Shown: positions 1-9,700, counted from the stretch's first letter. The stretch: 15,652 bases of DNA from JBAWAP01 sp049589355 (GCA_049589355.1 JBAWAP010000228.1:1-15652); one strand, 5' to 3'. Program-made: numbers and translations. Notes: generated from the sequence alone by a model not told the origin.

Positions 1-48
1 GGGGGAGGGGGCGCAGGGGGAGGGGGTGAGGGCAGTGGGGTGGAGACC
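1..48 (+). repeat. G-run tandem repeat upstream of lysZ
   Basis: An 11-base G5-A-G5 block occurs at 1-11 and again at 16-26, giving a 15-base period, and more G runs follow to position 43. Four G5 runs separated by loops of 1, 4 and 1 bases fit the pattern of an intramolecular G-quadruplex on the plus (coding) strand. The 15-base period keeps the reading frame, so the repeat may also be the end of the preceding gene. No other signal is visible here. Confidence 0.6.
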
Positions 49-52
49 ATGA
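2..52 (+). CDS. Possible 3' end of the gene preceding lysZ (partial)
   Basis: A frame open from the window edge ends in TGA at 50-52, overlapping the lysZ start in the ATGA arrangement common between translationally coupled genes. The visible tail is a Gly/Glu-rich repeat followed by VRAVGWRP. In LysW operons this position is often held by lysY, the argC-like reductase, but sixteen residues are not enough to identify it. The overlap is what I see; that the frame is coding, and its identity, are inference. The G-run repeat could equally be noncoding. Confidence 0.3.
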   Translation, partial: GEGAQGEGVRAVGWRP

Positions 53-852
53 TTGTCGTCAAGATCGGCGGTGTGGAAGGGTTGGGCATCGAGTCCCTCT
101 GTGCCGATGTCGCCCACCTGATCGAGAACGGCGGGCAGATGGTGCTCGTCCATGGCGGCTCCCATCAGACCAACGTCATCTCAGAGAAGCTAGGCAAGCC
201 GCCCCGCTTCGTCACCTCCGTGTCGAGCTTCCAGAGCCGCTACACCGACCGGGAGACGCTGGAGATCTTCGCCATGGTGGTGGCCGGTCGGGTGAACAAG
301 CTGCTGGTGGAGCGGCTGCAAGGGTTGGGGGTCAACGCCATGGGGCTCTCGGGGCCTGACGGACGACTGCTGGTGGGGCAGCGGAAGTCAGCTCTGAAGA
401 TTGTGGAGAACGGCAAGCGTAAGGTGTTGCGCGGCGAGTGGAGCGGTGTCATCGAGGAGGTCAATGTCTCTTTGCTGAGGCTGCTTCTCGATCAGGGCTA
501 CATGCCGGTCATCGCCCCGCTGGCCATCAGCCACGAGGGAGAGATGGTGAACGTGGATGGTGACCGGGCAGCAGCAGCCGTGGCCGCGGCGCTGCAGGCC
601 GAAACTCTGATCTTACTGTCCAATGTCCCAGGTCTGCTGAGGGAGTTTCCCGACGAGGGCTCGCTAATCCACAGCATCGGGCGCGAGGAGGTGGAGGCCT
701 ATTTCCCCCACGCCCAGGGACGTATGAAGAAGAAGCTGCTGGGGGCTAAGGAGGCGTTGGAGGGCGGGGTGGGCCGGGTGATTCTCGGCGATGGACGGAT
801 CGAAGCGCCGGTCAGCCAGGCATTGGCAGGCAGAGGGACGGTGATTCAATGA
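49..852 (+). CDS. lysZ: [LysW]-aminoadipate/[LysW]-glutamate kinase (LysZ)
   Basis: Amino-acid kinase family protein of 267 residues, the usual length for LysZ. It phosphorylates the side-chain carboxylate of aminoadipate or glutamate while the amino group is blocked by the C-terminus of LysW. Visible motifs are the N-terminal VVKIGG (about 3-8), VHGGSHQTN (about 34-42, the LysZ-type variant of the N-acetylglutamate kinase glycine loop), LSNVPGL (about 190-196), VNVDGDRAA (about 167-175) and the nucleotide-side GRMKKK (about 224-229). I chose ATG at 49 because it gives the canonical start and overlaps an upstream TGA; GTG at 40 in the same frame is the alternative. Its stop codon lies inside a heptamer repeat and overlaps the lysJ start. 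Linkage to argG and argH favours glutamate as one substrate. Family assignment is firm; substrate choice is inferred. Confidence 0.9.
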   Translation: MIVVKIGGVEGLGIESLCADVAHLIENGGQMVLVHGGSHQTNVISEKLGKPPRFVTSVSSFQSRYTDRETLEIFAMVVAGRVNKLLVERLQGLGVNAMGLSGPDGRLLVGQRKSALKIVENGKRKVLRGEWSGVIEEVNVSLLRLLLDQGYMPVIAPLAISHEGEMVNVDGDRAAAAVAAALQAETLILLSNVPGLLREFPDEGSLIHSIGREEVEAYFPHAQGRMKKKLLGAKEALEGGVGRVILGDGRIEAPVSQALAGRGTVIQ

Positions 853-875
853 CCAATTACACAATGACCAATGAC
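847..875 (+). repeat. Heptamer array A (unit CAATGAC) over the lysZ stop / lysJ start
   Basis: Units are CAATGAC at 847-853, CAATTAC at 854-860, one extra A at 861, then CAATGAC at 862-868 and 869-875. The first unit supplies the lysZ TGA and the lysJ ATG. The rest is translated as the first residues of lysJ. No inverted half is present, unlike the other three arrays in the window. Confidence 0.75.
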
Positions 876-2051
876 CAAACGTTGATGGGGCTGGAGAATG
901 ATTACACCAGCGGGGTGTACGCCAAGCGGCCTCTGGTCATCGTGCGAGGGGAGGGTGCCAGGGTGTGGGACGCCCAGGGGCGGAAGTACATTGATTGTGT
1001 GGGCGGGCATGGGGTGGCGAACGTCGGCCACTGTCATCCCAGGGTTGTGGCGGCGATCAGGGAGCAGGCCGAAAGGCTGATCACCTGCTCGGAGAGCTTC
1101 TACAACGACCGCCGGGCGGAATTGCAGGCCGAACTGGTGCGCATCGCGCCCCCGGGTCTGGAGCGAGTGTTCCTGTGCAACTCCGGGACCGAGGCAGTGG
1201 AGGGAGCTATCAAGTTCGCCCGTCTAGTCACCGGCCGTCCGGGCACCATCGCTGCCAAGAACGGCTTTCACGGGCGCACCCTGGGGGCATTATCGGCCAC
1301 CTGGCGGAGCGAGTACCGCCAGCCCTTCGAGCCGTTGCTACCGGGTTTCGCTCATGTACCATACAACGATCTCGCGGCGATGGAGGAGACCCTTGACCAG
1401 GATGTTGCCGCCGTCATTTTGGAGGTGGTACAGGGGGAGAGTGGTGTTATCATCGGCGACGGCGATTACCTGCGGGGTGTGCAGAGGCTTTGCCAGGAGC
1501 AAGGGGCGCTGTTCATCGTGGACGAGGTGCAGACGGGGTTTGGGCGGACGGGCCGCATGTTCGCCTGTGAGCATCACGGCCTGGAGCCCGACATGCTGTG
1601 CCTGGCCAAAGCCATCGCTGGTGGGATACCGATGGGGGCAGTGCTGCTTGGCTCTCGGGTAGGGGAGATTCCGAGCAGAGTGCACGGCGCGACCTTCGGG
1701 GGCAACCCACTGGCCTGCGCTGCCGCCCTGGCTGTCATTCGTACCATCGAGGAAGAGGCCCTGCCGCAACGAGCGGCGGACTTGGGGGGCTATTTTCTCT
1801 CCTGCCTGCGAGACGTGGACTCACCCCTCATCCGGGAGGTGCGAGGGCTGGGGCTGATGGTCGCCATCGAGCTGAAGCGCCGGGTCAAGCCGTATCTGGC
1901 AGCGCTGATGGAACGAAGTGTGCTGGCCCTTTCGGCCGGTCCGATCGTGATGCGCTTTCTGCCTCCGTTGGTCATCAGCCGGGAGGAGTTGGAGACCGTG
2001 GCCCGGACGGTAGAGGAAGTGCTGTCATCTGGAGAGAACCAAGATGGATGA
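849..2051 (+). CDS. lysJ: [LysW]-aminoadipate/glutamate semialdehyde transaminase (LysJ)
   Basis: Class III PLP aminotransferase of the ornithine/acetylornithine group, 400 residues. It converts the LysW-bound semialdehyde into LysW-lysine or LysW-ornithine. Visible are the phosphate-binding NSGTEAVEGAIKFAR (111-125), the PLP-stacking FHGRT (140-144), DEVQTGFGRTG with the pyridine-binding Asp225 (225-235), the Schiff-base lysine K254 in LAKAIAGG, and TFGGNPLAC (282-290). The start overlaps lysZ as ATGA. The first ten codons are read from a CAATGAC repeat and look unlike family sequence, so translation could also begin at ATG 864 or 885, although neither has a better ribosome-binding site. The 3' end overlaps lysK by eight bases. 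An acetylornithine aminotransferase (argD) reading is possible from sequence alone, but the LysZ and LysK neighbours favour LysJ. Confidence 0.88.
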   Translation: MTNYTMTNDQTLMGLENDYTSGVYAKRPLVIVRGEGARVWDAQGRKYIDCVGGHGVANVGHCHPRVVAAIREQAERLITCSESFYNDRRAELQAELVRIAPPGLERVFLCNSGTEAVEGAIKFARLVTGRPGTIAAKNGFHGRTLGALSATWRSEYRQPFEPLLPGFAHVPYNDLAAMEETLDQDVAAVILEVVQGESGVIIGDGDYLRGVQRLCQEQGALFIVDEVQTGFGRTGRMFACEHHGLEPDMLCLAKAIAGGIPMGAVLLGSRVGEIPSRVHGATFGGNPLACAAALAVIRTIEEEALPQRAADLGGYFLSCLRDVDSPLIREVRGLGLMVAIELKRRVKPYLAALMERSVLALSAGPIVMRFLPPLVISREELETVARTVEEVLSSGENQDG

Positions 2052-3075
2052 ACTGACGTTTCTGCGGGAGATGCTAGAAATCTACAGTCCTTCGGGGGAA
2101 GAGGGTGAGATGGCGGCCTACCTGGTGACGCAGATGAGGGCCTTGGGCTTCCGCGCCTACCAGGACGCTGTGGGCAACGCCATCGGCGTGCTGGGGGAGG
2201 GTGAAAGGGAGATTGTACTGCTAGGGCACATGGACACCGTCGAGGGGTTCGTTCCCATCCGTTTGCAGGATGGCCGACTCTACGGGCGGGGGGCAGTGGA
2301 CGCCAAGGGGCCGCTGGCCACCTTCGTCCTGGCGGCGGCGCGGGTGGGGCCCCTGCCAGACAAGCGCATCGTGGTGGTGGGCGCCGTCGAAGAGGAGGCG
2401 GCTTCAAAAGGAGCTCGCTACCTGCTGGGCAGCTTCTCTCCCCAGGCGGTGGTCATCGGCGAGCCGAGCGGGTGGCAGCACGTGACTTTGGGCTACAAAG
2501 GCCGCCTGCTGGTGACCTATCGCCTGGCCGCGCCCACGCGACACAGCACAGCCCAGGGACCCTCGGCCTCGGAGCGAGCCGTCGAGTTCTGGAACCGCCT
2601 GACCGACTACGCCCACCAATTCAACCAAGGTGAGCGTTTTCGATTCCGCACCCTGGACCCTGCGCTGCGCCGGATCACTACGTACAATGGCGGCTTTGAG
2701 GAGGAAGTGACCATGAACATGACCCTGCGCATTCCTTTCGGCCTCAATGTACCTGCACTGAAAGAGCACATGCGGGAATGGGCCGGTGAAGCCGCCGTCG
2801 GGTTCAGCGGCGAGGACGCGCCCTACAAAGAGAGCAAGAACAATCCCCTGGTGCGAGCCTTCCTGAGGGCTATCCGCACCGAGGGCGGACATCCCACCTT
2901 CAAGCTAAAGCTGGGCACTTCCGACATGAACACTGTGGGCCCGGTGTGGGATTGCCCCATCGTGGCCTACGGGCCCGGCGACTCCTCCCTCGACCACACG
3001 CCGGATGAGCACCTCCACGTGCAGGAGTTCTACCAGGCGATAGAGGTGATGGAGGAAGTGATACGTGATGCGTGA
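2044..3075 (+). CDS. lysK: [LysW]-lysine/[LysW]-ornithine hydrolase (LysK)
   Basis: M20-family metallopeptidase of 343 residues that releases lysine or ornithine from LysW as the last carrier-bound step. Metal ligands and catalytic residues can be placed: GHMDT with H62 and D64, the bridging D86 in VDAKGP, the Glu triplet at 116-118 with the general base, E140 in GEPS, and H318 in SLDHTPDEHL near the C-terminus; H167 probably contributes to the dimer active site. ATG 2044 is preceded by GGAGAG (2031-2036) and overlaps the lysJ stop, so the genes are probably translationally coupled. The last three codons and the stop lie within heptamer array B. M20 enzymes include ArgE and DapE, but size and operon position point to LysK. 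It supplies the ornithine that, after carbamoylation by an enzyme not in this window, would feed ArgG. Confidence 0.9.
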   Translation: MDELTFLREMLEIYSPSGEEGEMAAYLVTQMRALGFRAYQDAVGNAIGVLGEGEREIVLLGHMDTVEGFVPIRLQDGRLYGRGAVDAKGPLATFVLAAARVGPLPDKRIVVVGAVEEEAASKGARYLLGSFSPQAVVIGEPSGWQHVTLGYKGRLLVTYRLAAPTRHSTAQGPSASERAVEFWNRLTDYAHQFNQGERFRFRTLDPALRRITTYNGGFEEEVTMNMTLRIPFGLNVPALKEHMREWAGEAAVGFSGEDAPYKESKNNPLVRAFLRAIRTEGGHPTFKLKLGTSDMNTVGPVWDCPIVAYGPGDSSLDHTPDEHLHVQEFYQAIEVMEEVIRDA

Positions 3076-3118
3076 CGAGTGAAACGTAAAACGTGATGCG
3101 TGAATTCACGTTTCACTC
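3063..3118 (+). repeat. Heptamer array B with inverted tail, between lysK and argG
   Basis: Six contiguous 7-base units run from 3063 to 3104 (ACGTGAT, GCGTGAC, GAGTGAA, ACGTAAA, ACGTGAT, GCGTGAA), followed by two units in the opposite orientation at 3105-3118. A 13-base direct repeat is found at 3063-3075 and 3091-3103. An 11-base perfect inverted repeat pairs 3077-3087 with 3108-3118, and 3099-3110 is a 12-base palindrome. The first two units include the lysK stop codon. The argG ribosome-binding site begins just after the array. Confidence 0.8.
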
Positions 3119-3129
3119 AGAAAGGCAAG

Positions 3130-3135
3130 AGGAGG
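3130..3135 (+). promoter_or_regulatory. Shine-Dalgarno deciding the argG start
   Basis: AGGAGG lies nine bases before ATG 3145, whose product starts MKKVVLAYSGGLD as argininosuccinate synthases do. The same frame has an upstream ATG at 3100, but that falls inside the heptamer array without a ribosome-binding site. Confidence 0.8.
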
Positions 3136-3144
3136 AAACACACG

Positions 3145-4392
<1,248 letters not shown>

Positions 4393-4477
4393 GGCTGAAG
4401 CGCGATCCGTCCGGCGGAAAGAGCGTGGAATTGACAGTCTACAAAGAGATCGGGGAGCAAAGGATAAGCATCAGCGA

Positions 4478-4972
4478 TCAAGGGGTGAATAATGCCCGTA
4501 CCTGGGCGGTGGTAGCGTCTTCGGGATTCAAGATGAGCAACCCTTCGGTCTTGGCAGCGCGCAGCAAGCGCTTATCAGCGGCGGCAAGGACCACTTGGGC
4601 ATCCAGGATCGCCACGAACGACCTCAGCTTGCAGGCCATGCGCAGATGCAACGCGTCAGTGGCGTTCAGGCTATGCCGAAGGATGAGTGGAACCGATTCG
4701 CGCGCATCTTCGGTATCGGTCTTCAACAAGTGCAATTGCTCAAAGTCTATGCTCAGTTGTTGTAGAATGCGCGCAAATTCATCTGAGGAAAACCATCCCT
4801 CATTGTGCTTCCGCTTGAGGGCTGCAATACTTTCCGTCAGGGTCCAGATGGTGGTAACAATCTGGCCGGCCTTTGCCAGATGCAGGAGGGCAGTTACGTT
4901 GTCGGCCCCCGGCTCGCCAGAGTAATGTTTGATAAGTGCGCTGGCATCGAGATAGAAAATGTTCAGGGTCAT
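4478..4972 (-). CDS. PIN-domain ribonuclease toxin, VapC-like
   Basis: A 164-residue protein with the PIN fold, predicted to be a metal-dependent RNase and the toxin of a type II module. The four acidic residues of the active site can be placed: D9 in FYLDASALIKHY, E47 in TLTESIAAL, D106 in LNATDALHL and D133 in AADKRLL, followed by the typical ILNPED end strand (147-152). Its ATG overlaps the TGA of the upstream antitoxin-like gene by ATGA, so the two are probably translationally coupled. It lies between argG and argH on the opposite strand and interrupts the arginine operon. All catalytic acids are present, so it looks intact. The cellular RNA target cannot be read from sequence. Confidence 0.88.
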   Translation of the reverse strand: MTLNIFYLDASALIKHYSGEPGADNVTALLHLAKAGQIVTTIWTLTESIAALKRKHNEGWFSSDEFARILQQLSIDFEQLHLLKTDTEDARESVPLILRHSLNATDALHLRMACKLRSFVAILDAQVVLAAADKRLLRAAKTEGLLILNPEDATTAQVRALFTP

Positions 4973-5229
4973 TCTTCACGCATCTGGACGATCAGATCGG
5001 AAAGTTTCTCGCCGGGTGCCAGACTCCGGGCCACGATCTGGCGTATCTCCTCAATGGAAACTCGCTCCAGAGACCGGTCGTCCAGACCCAGTGCCCGACG
5101 TATAGCTTCAGCAATGCCATAATGACCGGCTGGTTCAATGACTCCCCAGGTCAGCAGTTGATTGATAACGTCTGGCTCCTGCTTCTCTTCTGTTACCACA
5201 GTCGGTATGGGGCGAACAGTTGTGCTCAC
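4969..5229 (-). CDS. Putative antitoxin of the PIN-toxin module
   Basis: An 86-residue acidic protein placed immediately upstream of the VapC-like gene with a four-base overlap, the usual antitoxin position. I do not recognise a named DNA-binding fold. The middle (about 34-50, PAGHYGIAEAIRRALGL) and the following segment (about 56-70) look helical, and the C-terminus is charged, as expected for a toxin-binding tail. I chose GTG 5229 because AAGGAG lies nine bases upstream and because a strong promoter at 5262-5290 would start transcription near 5255, downstream of the alternative TTG 5274 and ATG 5271 codons. Function is inferred from position and size. Confidence 0.65.
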   Translation of the reverse strand: MSTTVRPIPTVVTEEKQEPDVINQLLTWGVIEPAGHYGIAEAIRRALGLDDRSLERVSIEEIRQIVARSLAPGEKLSDLIVQMREE

Positions 5230-5238
5230 CGAACACTT

Positions 5239-5244
5239 CTCCTT
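5239..5244 (-). promoter_or_regulatory. Shine-Dalgarno for the antitoxin gene
   Basis: AAGGAG on the minus strand, nine bases before GTG 5229. It supports the shorter antitoxin start over the codons at 5274 and 5271, which have no comparable site. Confidence 0.65.
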
Positions 5245-5261
5245 ACTTGTCTTTTGTCCAA

Positions 5262-5290
5262 ATTGTACCATCAACAGTTAGAAAAGTCAA
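5262..5290 (-). promoter_or_regulatory. Sigma70-type promoter of the toxin-antitoxin module
   Basis: On the minus strand, TTGACT (5290-5285) is followed by a 17-base spacer and TACAAT (5267-5262). Each hexamer differs from the consensus by one base and the spacing is optimal. The expected transcription start is near 5255, giving a short leader to GTG 5229. A GTTAG/CTAAC inverted repeat (5277-5281 with 5294-5298) brackets the -35 hexamer and is a weak operator candidate. The same stretch is the argH upstream region, so repressor binding here could also affect argH. Confidence 0.7.
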
Positions 5291-5312
5291 CACCTAACCG
5301 AGAGTTTGAATC

Positions 5313-6680
5313 ATGAAACTATGGGGTGGACGGTTCAACAGAACCACTAACGAGCTGATGGAGTGTTTCAACGCCTCCATCGGTTTCGACTGGCAGCTTT
5401 GGGCTGCCGACATCGAGGGCAGCATGGCCTACGCCAAGGCACTGGAACGCGCCGGGCTGCTCACTGCCGCCGAGCGAGACCGGCTCATCCAGGGATTGGA
5501 GGCGATGGCGCAGGAGTTCGAGGCCGGCCAGTTCGAGTTTAGACCTTCGGACGAGGACATCCACACCGCCGTCGAGCGGCGGCTGGGGGAATTGGTCGGC
5601 GAAGTAGCAGGCAAACTCCAAACCGGACGCAGCCGCAACGATCAGGTGGCCACTGACCTGCGCCTTTACCTGATGTGGGAGATCCCCGGCCTGCGCCAGC
5701 ATCTCGGTGAGCTGCAAGAAGCCATCCTCACCAAGGCGGAGCAGCATCTGGACGTCATCATGCCCGGCTACACCCATCTGCAACGAGCACAACCCGTGCT
5801 GTTCAGCCACTGGCTGATGAGCTACTTCTGGATGCAGCAGCGGGATCGGGAGCGGCTGGATGACCTGGAGAAGCGCATCGTCGTGCTGCCGCTGGGCGCG
5901 GGGGCGCTGGCCGGCCACGCCCTGGGCATTGACCGCCAGTTCCTGGCCGCTGAGCTGGGCTTTCGGGCGGTCTGCGAAAACAGCCTGGATGCCGTGTCGG
6001 ACCGCGATTTCGTGGCCGAGTTCCTGTTCTGGGCCGCGCTGCTGCAAACCCACCTCAGCCGCCTGGCCGAGGACCTCATCATCTGGTCGTCGGCGGAGTT
6101 CGGCTTCGTGGAGCTGGACGACGCCTACGCCACCGGCTCCAGCCTGATGCCGCAGAAGAAGAACCCCGACTCACTGGAGTTGCTGAGGGGCAAGGTGGGA
6201 CGGATGGTGGGGCATCTGGTGGCCTTGCTGACCGTGCTCAAAGGGCTACCTTCGACCTACAACAAGGACCTGCAGGAGGACAAGGAGCCGCTGTTCGATG
6301 CGTTGGACACGCTGAAGCTGGCACTGCCGGTGGCGGCGGGCGTAGTGCGCACCCTGAAGGTCAACACCGAAGCGCTGGCTGCGGCACTCGACGACGCCAT
6401 GCTGGCCACCGACCTAGCCGACTACCTTGTGCGCCTCGGCGTCCCCTTCCGCCAGAGCCACGAGCTGGTGGGCCGGGCCGTGCGGCGTGCCGAGGCGCTA
6501 GGCTTGCCATTACGCGATCTGCCACTGGCCGAGTTCCAGGCTATCTCCAAAGTCTTCGACGCTGACCTCTACGCGGTGTTCGAGCACCGGCGCTCGGTGG
6601 AGGCACGGGACTCCTACGGCGGCACGGCCACCGCCGCCGTCCGCCAGCAAATCGAGCGTGCATGGTCGCTGCTGCGCTAG
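5313..6680 (+). CDS. argH: Argininosuccinate lyase
   Basis: Cleaves argininosuccinate into arginine and fumarate, the final arginine step. The product is a 455-residue member of the fumarase/aspartase superfamily, full length for ArgH. It begins KLWGGRF, then shows EDIHTAVE (81-88), TGRSRNDQVATD (104-115), THLQRAQP with H155 (154-161), and the superfamily signature GSSLMPQKKNPDSLEL (275-290), whose serines include the catalytic one in the mobile loop. ATG 5313 has only a weak upstream GAGAG (5300-5304). It is separated from argG by an oppositely oriented toxin-antitoxin module, and I see no convincing promoter of its own in 5230-5312. It converges with the gene ending at 6758; the 77 bases between hold no clear terminator. 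Confidence 0.98.
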   Translation: MKLWGGRFNRTTNELMECFNASIGFDWQLWAADIEGSMAYAKALERAGLLTAAERDRLIQGLEAMAQEFEAGQFEFRPSDEDIHTAVERRLGELVGEVAGKLQTGRSRNDQVATDLRLYLMWEIPGLRQHLGELQEAILTKAEQHLDVIMPGYTHLQRAQPVLFSHWLMSYFWMQQRDRERLDDLEKRIVVLPLGAGALAGHALGIDRQFLAAELGFRAVCENSLDAVSDRDFVAEFLFWAALLQTHLSRLAEDLIIWSSAEFGFVELDDAYATGSSLMPQKKNPDSLELLRGKVGRMVGHLVALLTVLKGLPSTYNKDLQEDKEPLFDALDTLKLALPVAAGVVRTLKVNTEALAAALDDAMLATDLADYLVRLGVPFRQSHELVGRAVRRAEALGLPLRDLPLAEFQAISKVFDADLYAVFEHRRSVEARDSYGGTATAAVRQQIERAWSLLR

Positions 6681-6757
6681 CAAGCGTAAACGGCTCCGCC
6701 ACTGGCAGCAAGGCGCAGCATGCAGGGCGACATCACCGTGAAGTTCGGAGCATTCGT

Positions 6758-9700
6758 CTACTCCTCGATGATGACCACCTGATGGGGCCCCTGGGCGAAT
6801 TCGATGTCGAGCGTCGTATGAGTTCCATTTTCGGAGGTCGTAAAGGCAAGAGATTGTCCATCCACGTTGACGAGGAAAGATCCGGCGAGAAGGTCTTTCG
6901 GTATCTCAACCGAAGCCTGCACAGTTCCCTCTGGCGGGCCATGGGTGCGGAAGGAAACCTGGCGGGCACTCTGATCGAAGGCGAGATCGGTGATCCACGT
7001 ATTGGCGTGGACGGTCACATCTTCTCCTTCCAGTAGATAGGTGCGTTCGGGCAGCGCGCGCAACGCCTCCCGCACGGTGAGCAGGCTGTCGAAGAAGTCG
7101 CCGCTCTGCAACTGCGCCTGCGCCTGAGCCAGGGCGGGGTGCTCGGAACCCAGGATGGGCGTCGACCACTCGATCATGAACTCCGGGTTGAGCGCGGCCA
7201 GAAACTCATCGGGGTGCAACGTGATCCCGCCGGCGGCCTCGAAGTCCTCGGCCAGTTGCGGCGCCTCCGTCAAGCGCTGGCTCTGATCGATGACGACGAT
7301 GAAAGCGCCGGCAAATACCGGCAAGGCCAGGCCGCCACTGCGGGTTGCACGGATGGTGTCCACGTACAGCTCCGTCGCTCCTCGCCAGTAATCAATCCGG
7401 AAGTCCACTTCGGGCGTGAAACGCTCCAGGGTGAAGGACAGGGCGAAATCCTGGTACTGGCCTGCCTCCTCAAAATCGGAAGGGGCGATGCTTTCGTACA
7501 CAATCTGGTGCCAGTCGGTTGGCGTCTCCCCGACGTAGATGGCGGCAAACGGTTCGGTATCCTGATTGTCCGCAACTTTCATGCGGAAAGTCACGGTGTA
7601 CTCCCCGGCTGGCATCTTCATCGTGCCTGAGGCCACCGCAAGGCAGCAGGACGGGGAGCCGCTGAATTCGGGCGGGACCAGGGCCGCCTCTCCGCCAAAG
7701 GCGTCAGCATCGGCCACGATCGGGCATCCCGGGCTTATGTGGCGGGCCAGGATGTTGAAGAACTCCTCTCCCGGCTTGCGGGCCAGGAGGTCGGCGATGA
7801 TCGCTTCACTGCCGGTGGAATTGTAGATATAGGACAGGTCGACGGCAGGGGAGGGGGCGCCGGCGTAATCGAAGTGCAGGCCGCGCTCGTGACCCCCCAC
7901 CAAAAAGGCTCCCAGGTAGCCCGTGCCCGACAGCGCTTCGTAGTACGGGACCGCCACGTCTTCCCAAGGCCCAGCCTCGGTATCGGATATGTTCATGCAT
8001 ACCGAGACGGCCCGCAGCCCCGTGTCCTCCAGATAGCGGGCGGTGTGCTCCAGGTAGCCGCGCAACTGGGCCTCATCCATCATCAAGGGGTAGGTGTACC
8101 CCCCGCCGGAGAAGAAGGCCAGCAGGCTGACTTGATCCCGAGTTTCGGTGTAATAGTTCCAGACCACAGGCGCCAGCTCGGCCAGGGTCGGGTTGGTAGA
8201 CCAGCCAAAGCGGTGCCCCTGAACTTGCTCCCACACAAAGTTAGACGTGCCATAGATGCCTCGGTCCATCTGGATCTGTATGGAGTCGCCGTCCGAGGTG
8301 ACGATGGTCATCACCGGTTTCTCGCCCAGGGTGGCGAAGATGCGGTCGGTGTCCATCTCCGCCCGATACGGCGTCAACGCCGGCCGTACCCCGCCAAACA
8401 GGGTGAGATTCCCGGCCGTCACTCCGCCGGCGTGGGCGTTGGTCATCACCGGCACCCAGTCACCGTGCCGGCTGGCCAGGGCGACGGTGCCGTGCTCGTC
8501 ATTCCCGAAGAAACCCAAGACCGGGATCGGGGAGGGCGCGTCGGCCAGGAACCGGTCGAAGAGCCCGGCCTGCGGCTCATCCAGCGGCGAAAGCCACAGC
8601 GCCGGCAGGCGGAGCGCCACCATGTAATCCCGTGCTGCAAGCCCCAGCACGTTGTAGCTTGTCCCCTCAGGGACCGCGCGCGATGTGGGTGGCCCCGGGC
8701 TGATCACGCCGATGATGCGATGCTCCAGCCTCGGCCACAGGTGATCGTAAACCCACTGGTACAGCCGGGTTTTTCCCTCTTCGGTCACGTCCCAGCCCTC
8801 TGCCTGGGCCAGGGGGCGCAGATCCACGACGTCGTCGAACTGGGGGATGCCCGGCAGGCCAAGCTGGTCGGGGGCCAAGATCATGCGGTCCTCCAGGCCT
8901 GCGATCATCGTCGCCAGGTTGATGGTGTCGGGCACTTCGGGGTCGTAAATCACCGCGCCCTCGAAGCGGCTGGCGTACTTGCGGTAGAGGAAGTTGATGG
9001 CGCTGAGGCCGTCCAGCTCCAGGTCAACCACGTCTACCTGTCGCCTCAGCTCGTCCGCCCACTTGTAGTAGATAAATCCCCCCGGGGCAGGAAACCACCT
9101 GAGGTACACCTGGGGCGTATCCCGGTTGATCAGCCCCTGCATGCCGACCAGGGTCAGGCTGTTCATGGTATCGAACGAACCGTTGATGCGGCAGTCCGGC
9201 GCCGTGGACCAATCGTAGTGATAGAGCTTGTGGTGGGTGAGGATATTGTAGACCCGGTCGGTCGAGGGGAAGTGCGGGAAGGCGCGGCCCTCGATCCACT
9301 GCGGCTGGCGGCCTGTGGCAGGGATCTGGACAGGCTCGCCGAACGGGACATATCCCTCGCGCCAGAACCGGTAGCTGGGATACAAGAACCCATCCACGCG
9401 CAGCGTGGCGGGCGGATCGGTCCCGACCGTCACGGTCATCCAGATGCCGTTCTGGATGGCGGTGATGTCCAGCAGCAGCCCTTCGGCGCCCGGGGGGATG
9501 GCAAGCTGCATCGTCGCCCGCTTGGCCGGCCCGCCCGCCCACTGGAACGAGCCGAGCTGAGGATCGGTCTCATTCTCGAACCAGCCTTCCCCTTGCAGGG
9601 CGTTGGCCTCCGGGGTGCCGAAGGTCAGCGTGCTGATGATCTCGGCATGGGCATCAATGAAATCAATGGAGTGAAAGGCCACCGCCAGCTCCCTGGTGTC

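Noticed and set aside
849..2051. Reading lysJ as argD (acetylornithine aminotransferase)
   Set aside because: The families cannot be separated by motif alone, but the overlapping LysZ-type kinase and LysK-type hydrolase fit LysJ better.
4431..4436. TTGACA resembling a -35 box after argG
   Set aside because: No acceptable -10 hexamer lies 16-18 bases downstream, and the next plus-strand gene is almost 900 bases away.
5230..5312. A plus-strand promoter for argH
   Set aside because: TTGTCT (5247-5252) and TTGTCC (5254-5259) are possible -35 boxes, but no -10 sequence close to consensus stands at the right distance.
6681..6757. Possible bidirectional terminator between convergent argH and the GxGYxYP gene
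   Set aside because: Only very short stems such as GCCA/TGGC are visible, with no T-run on either strand.
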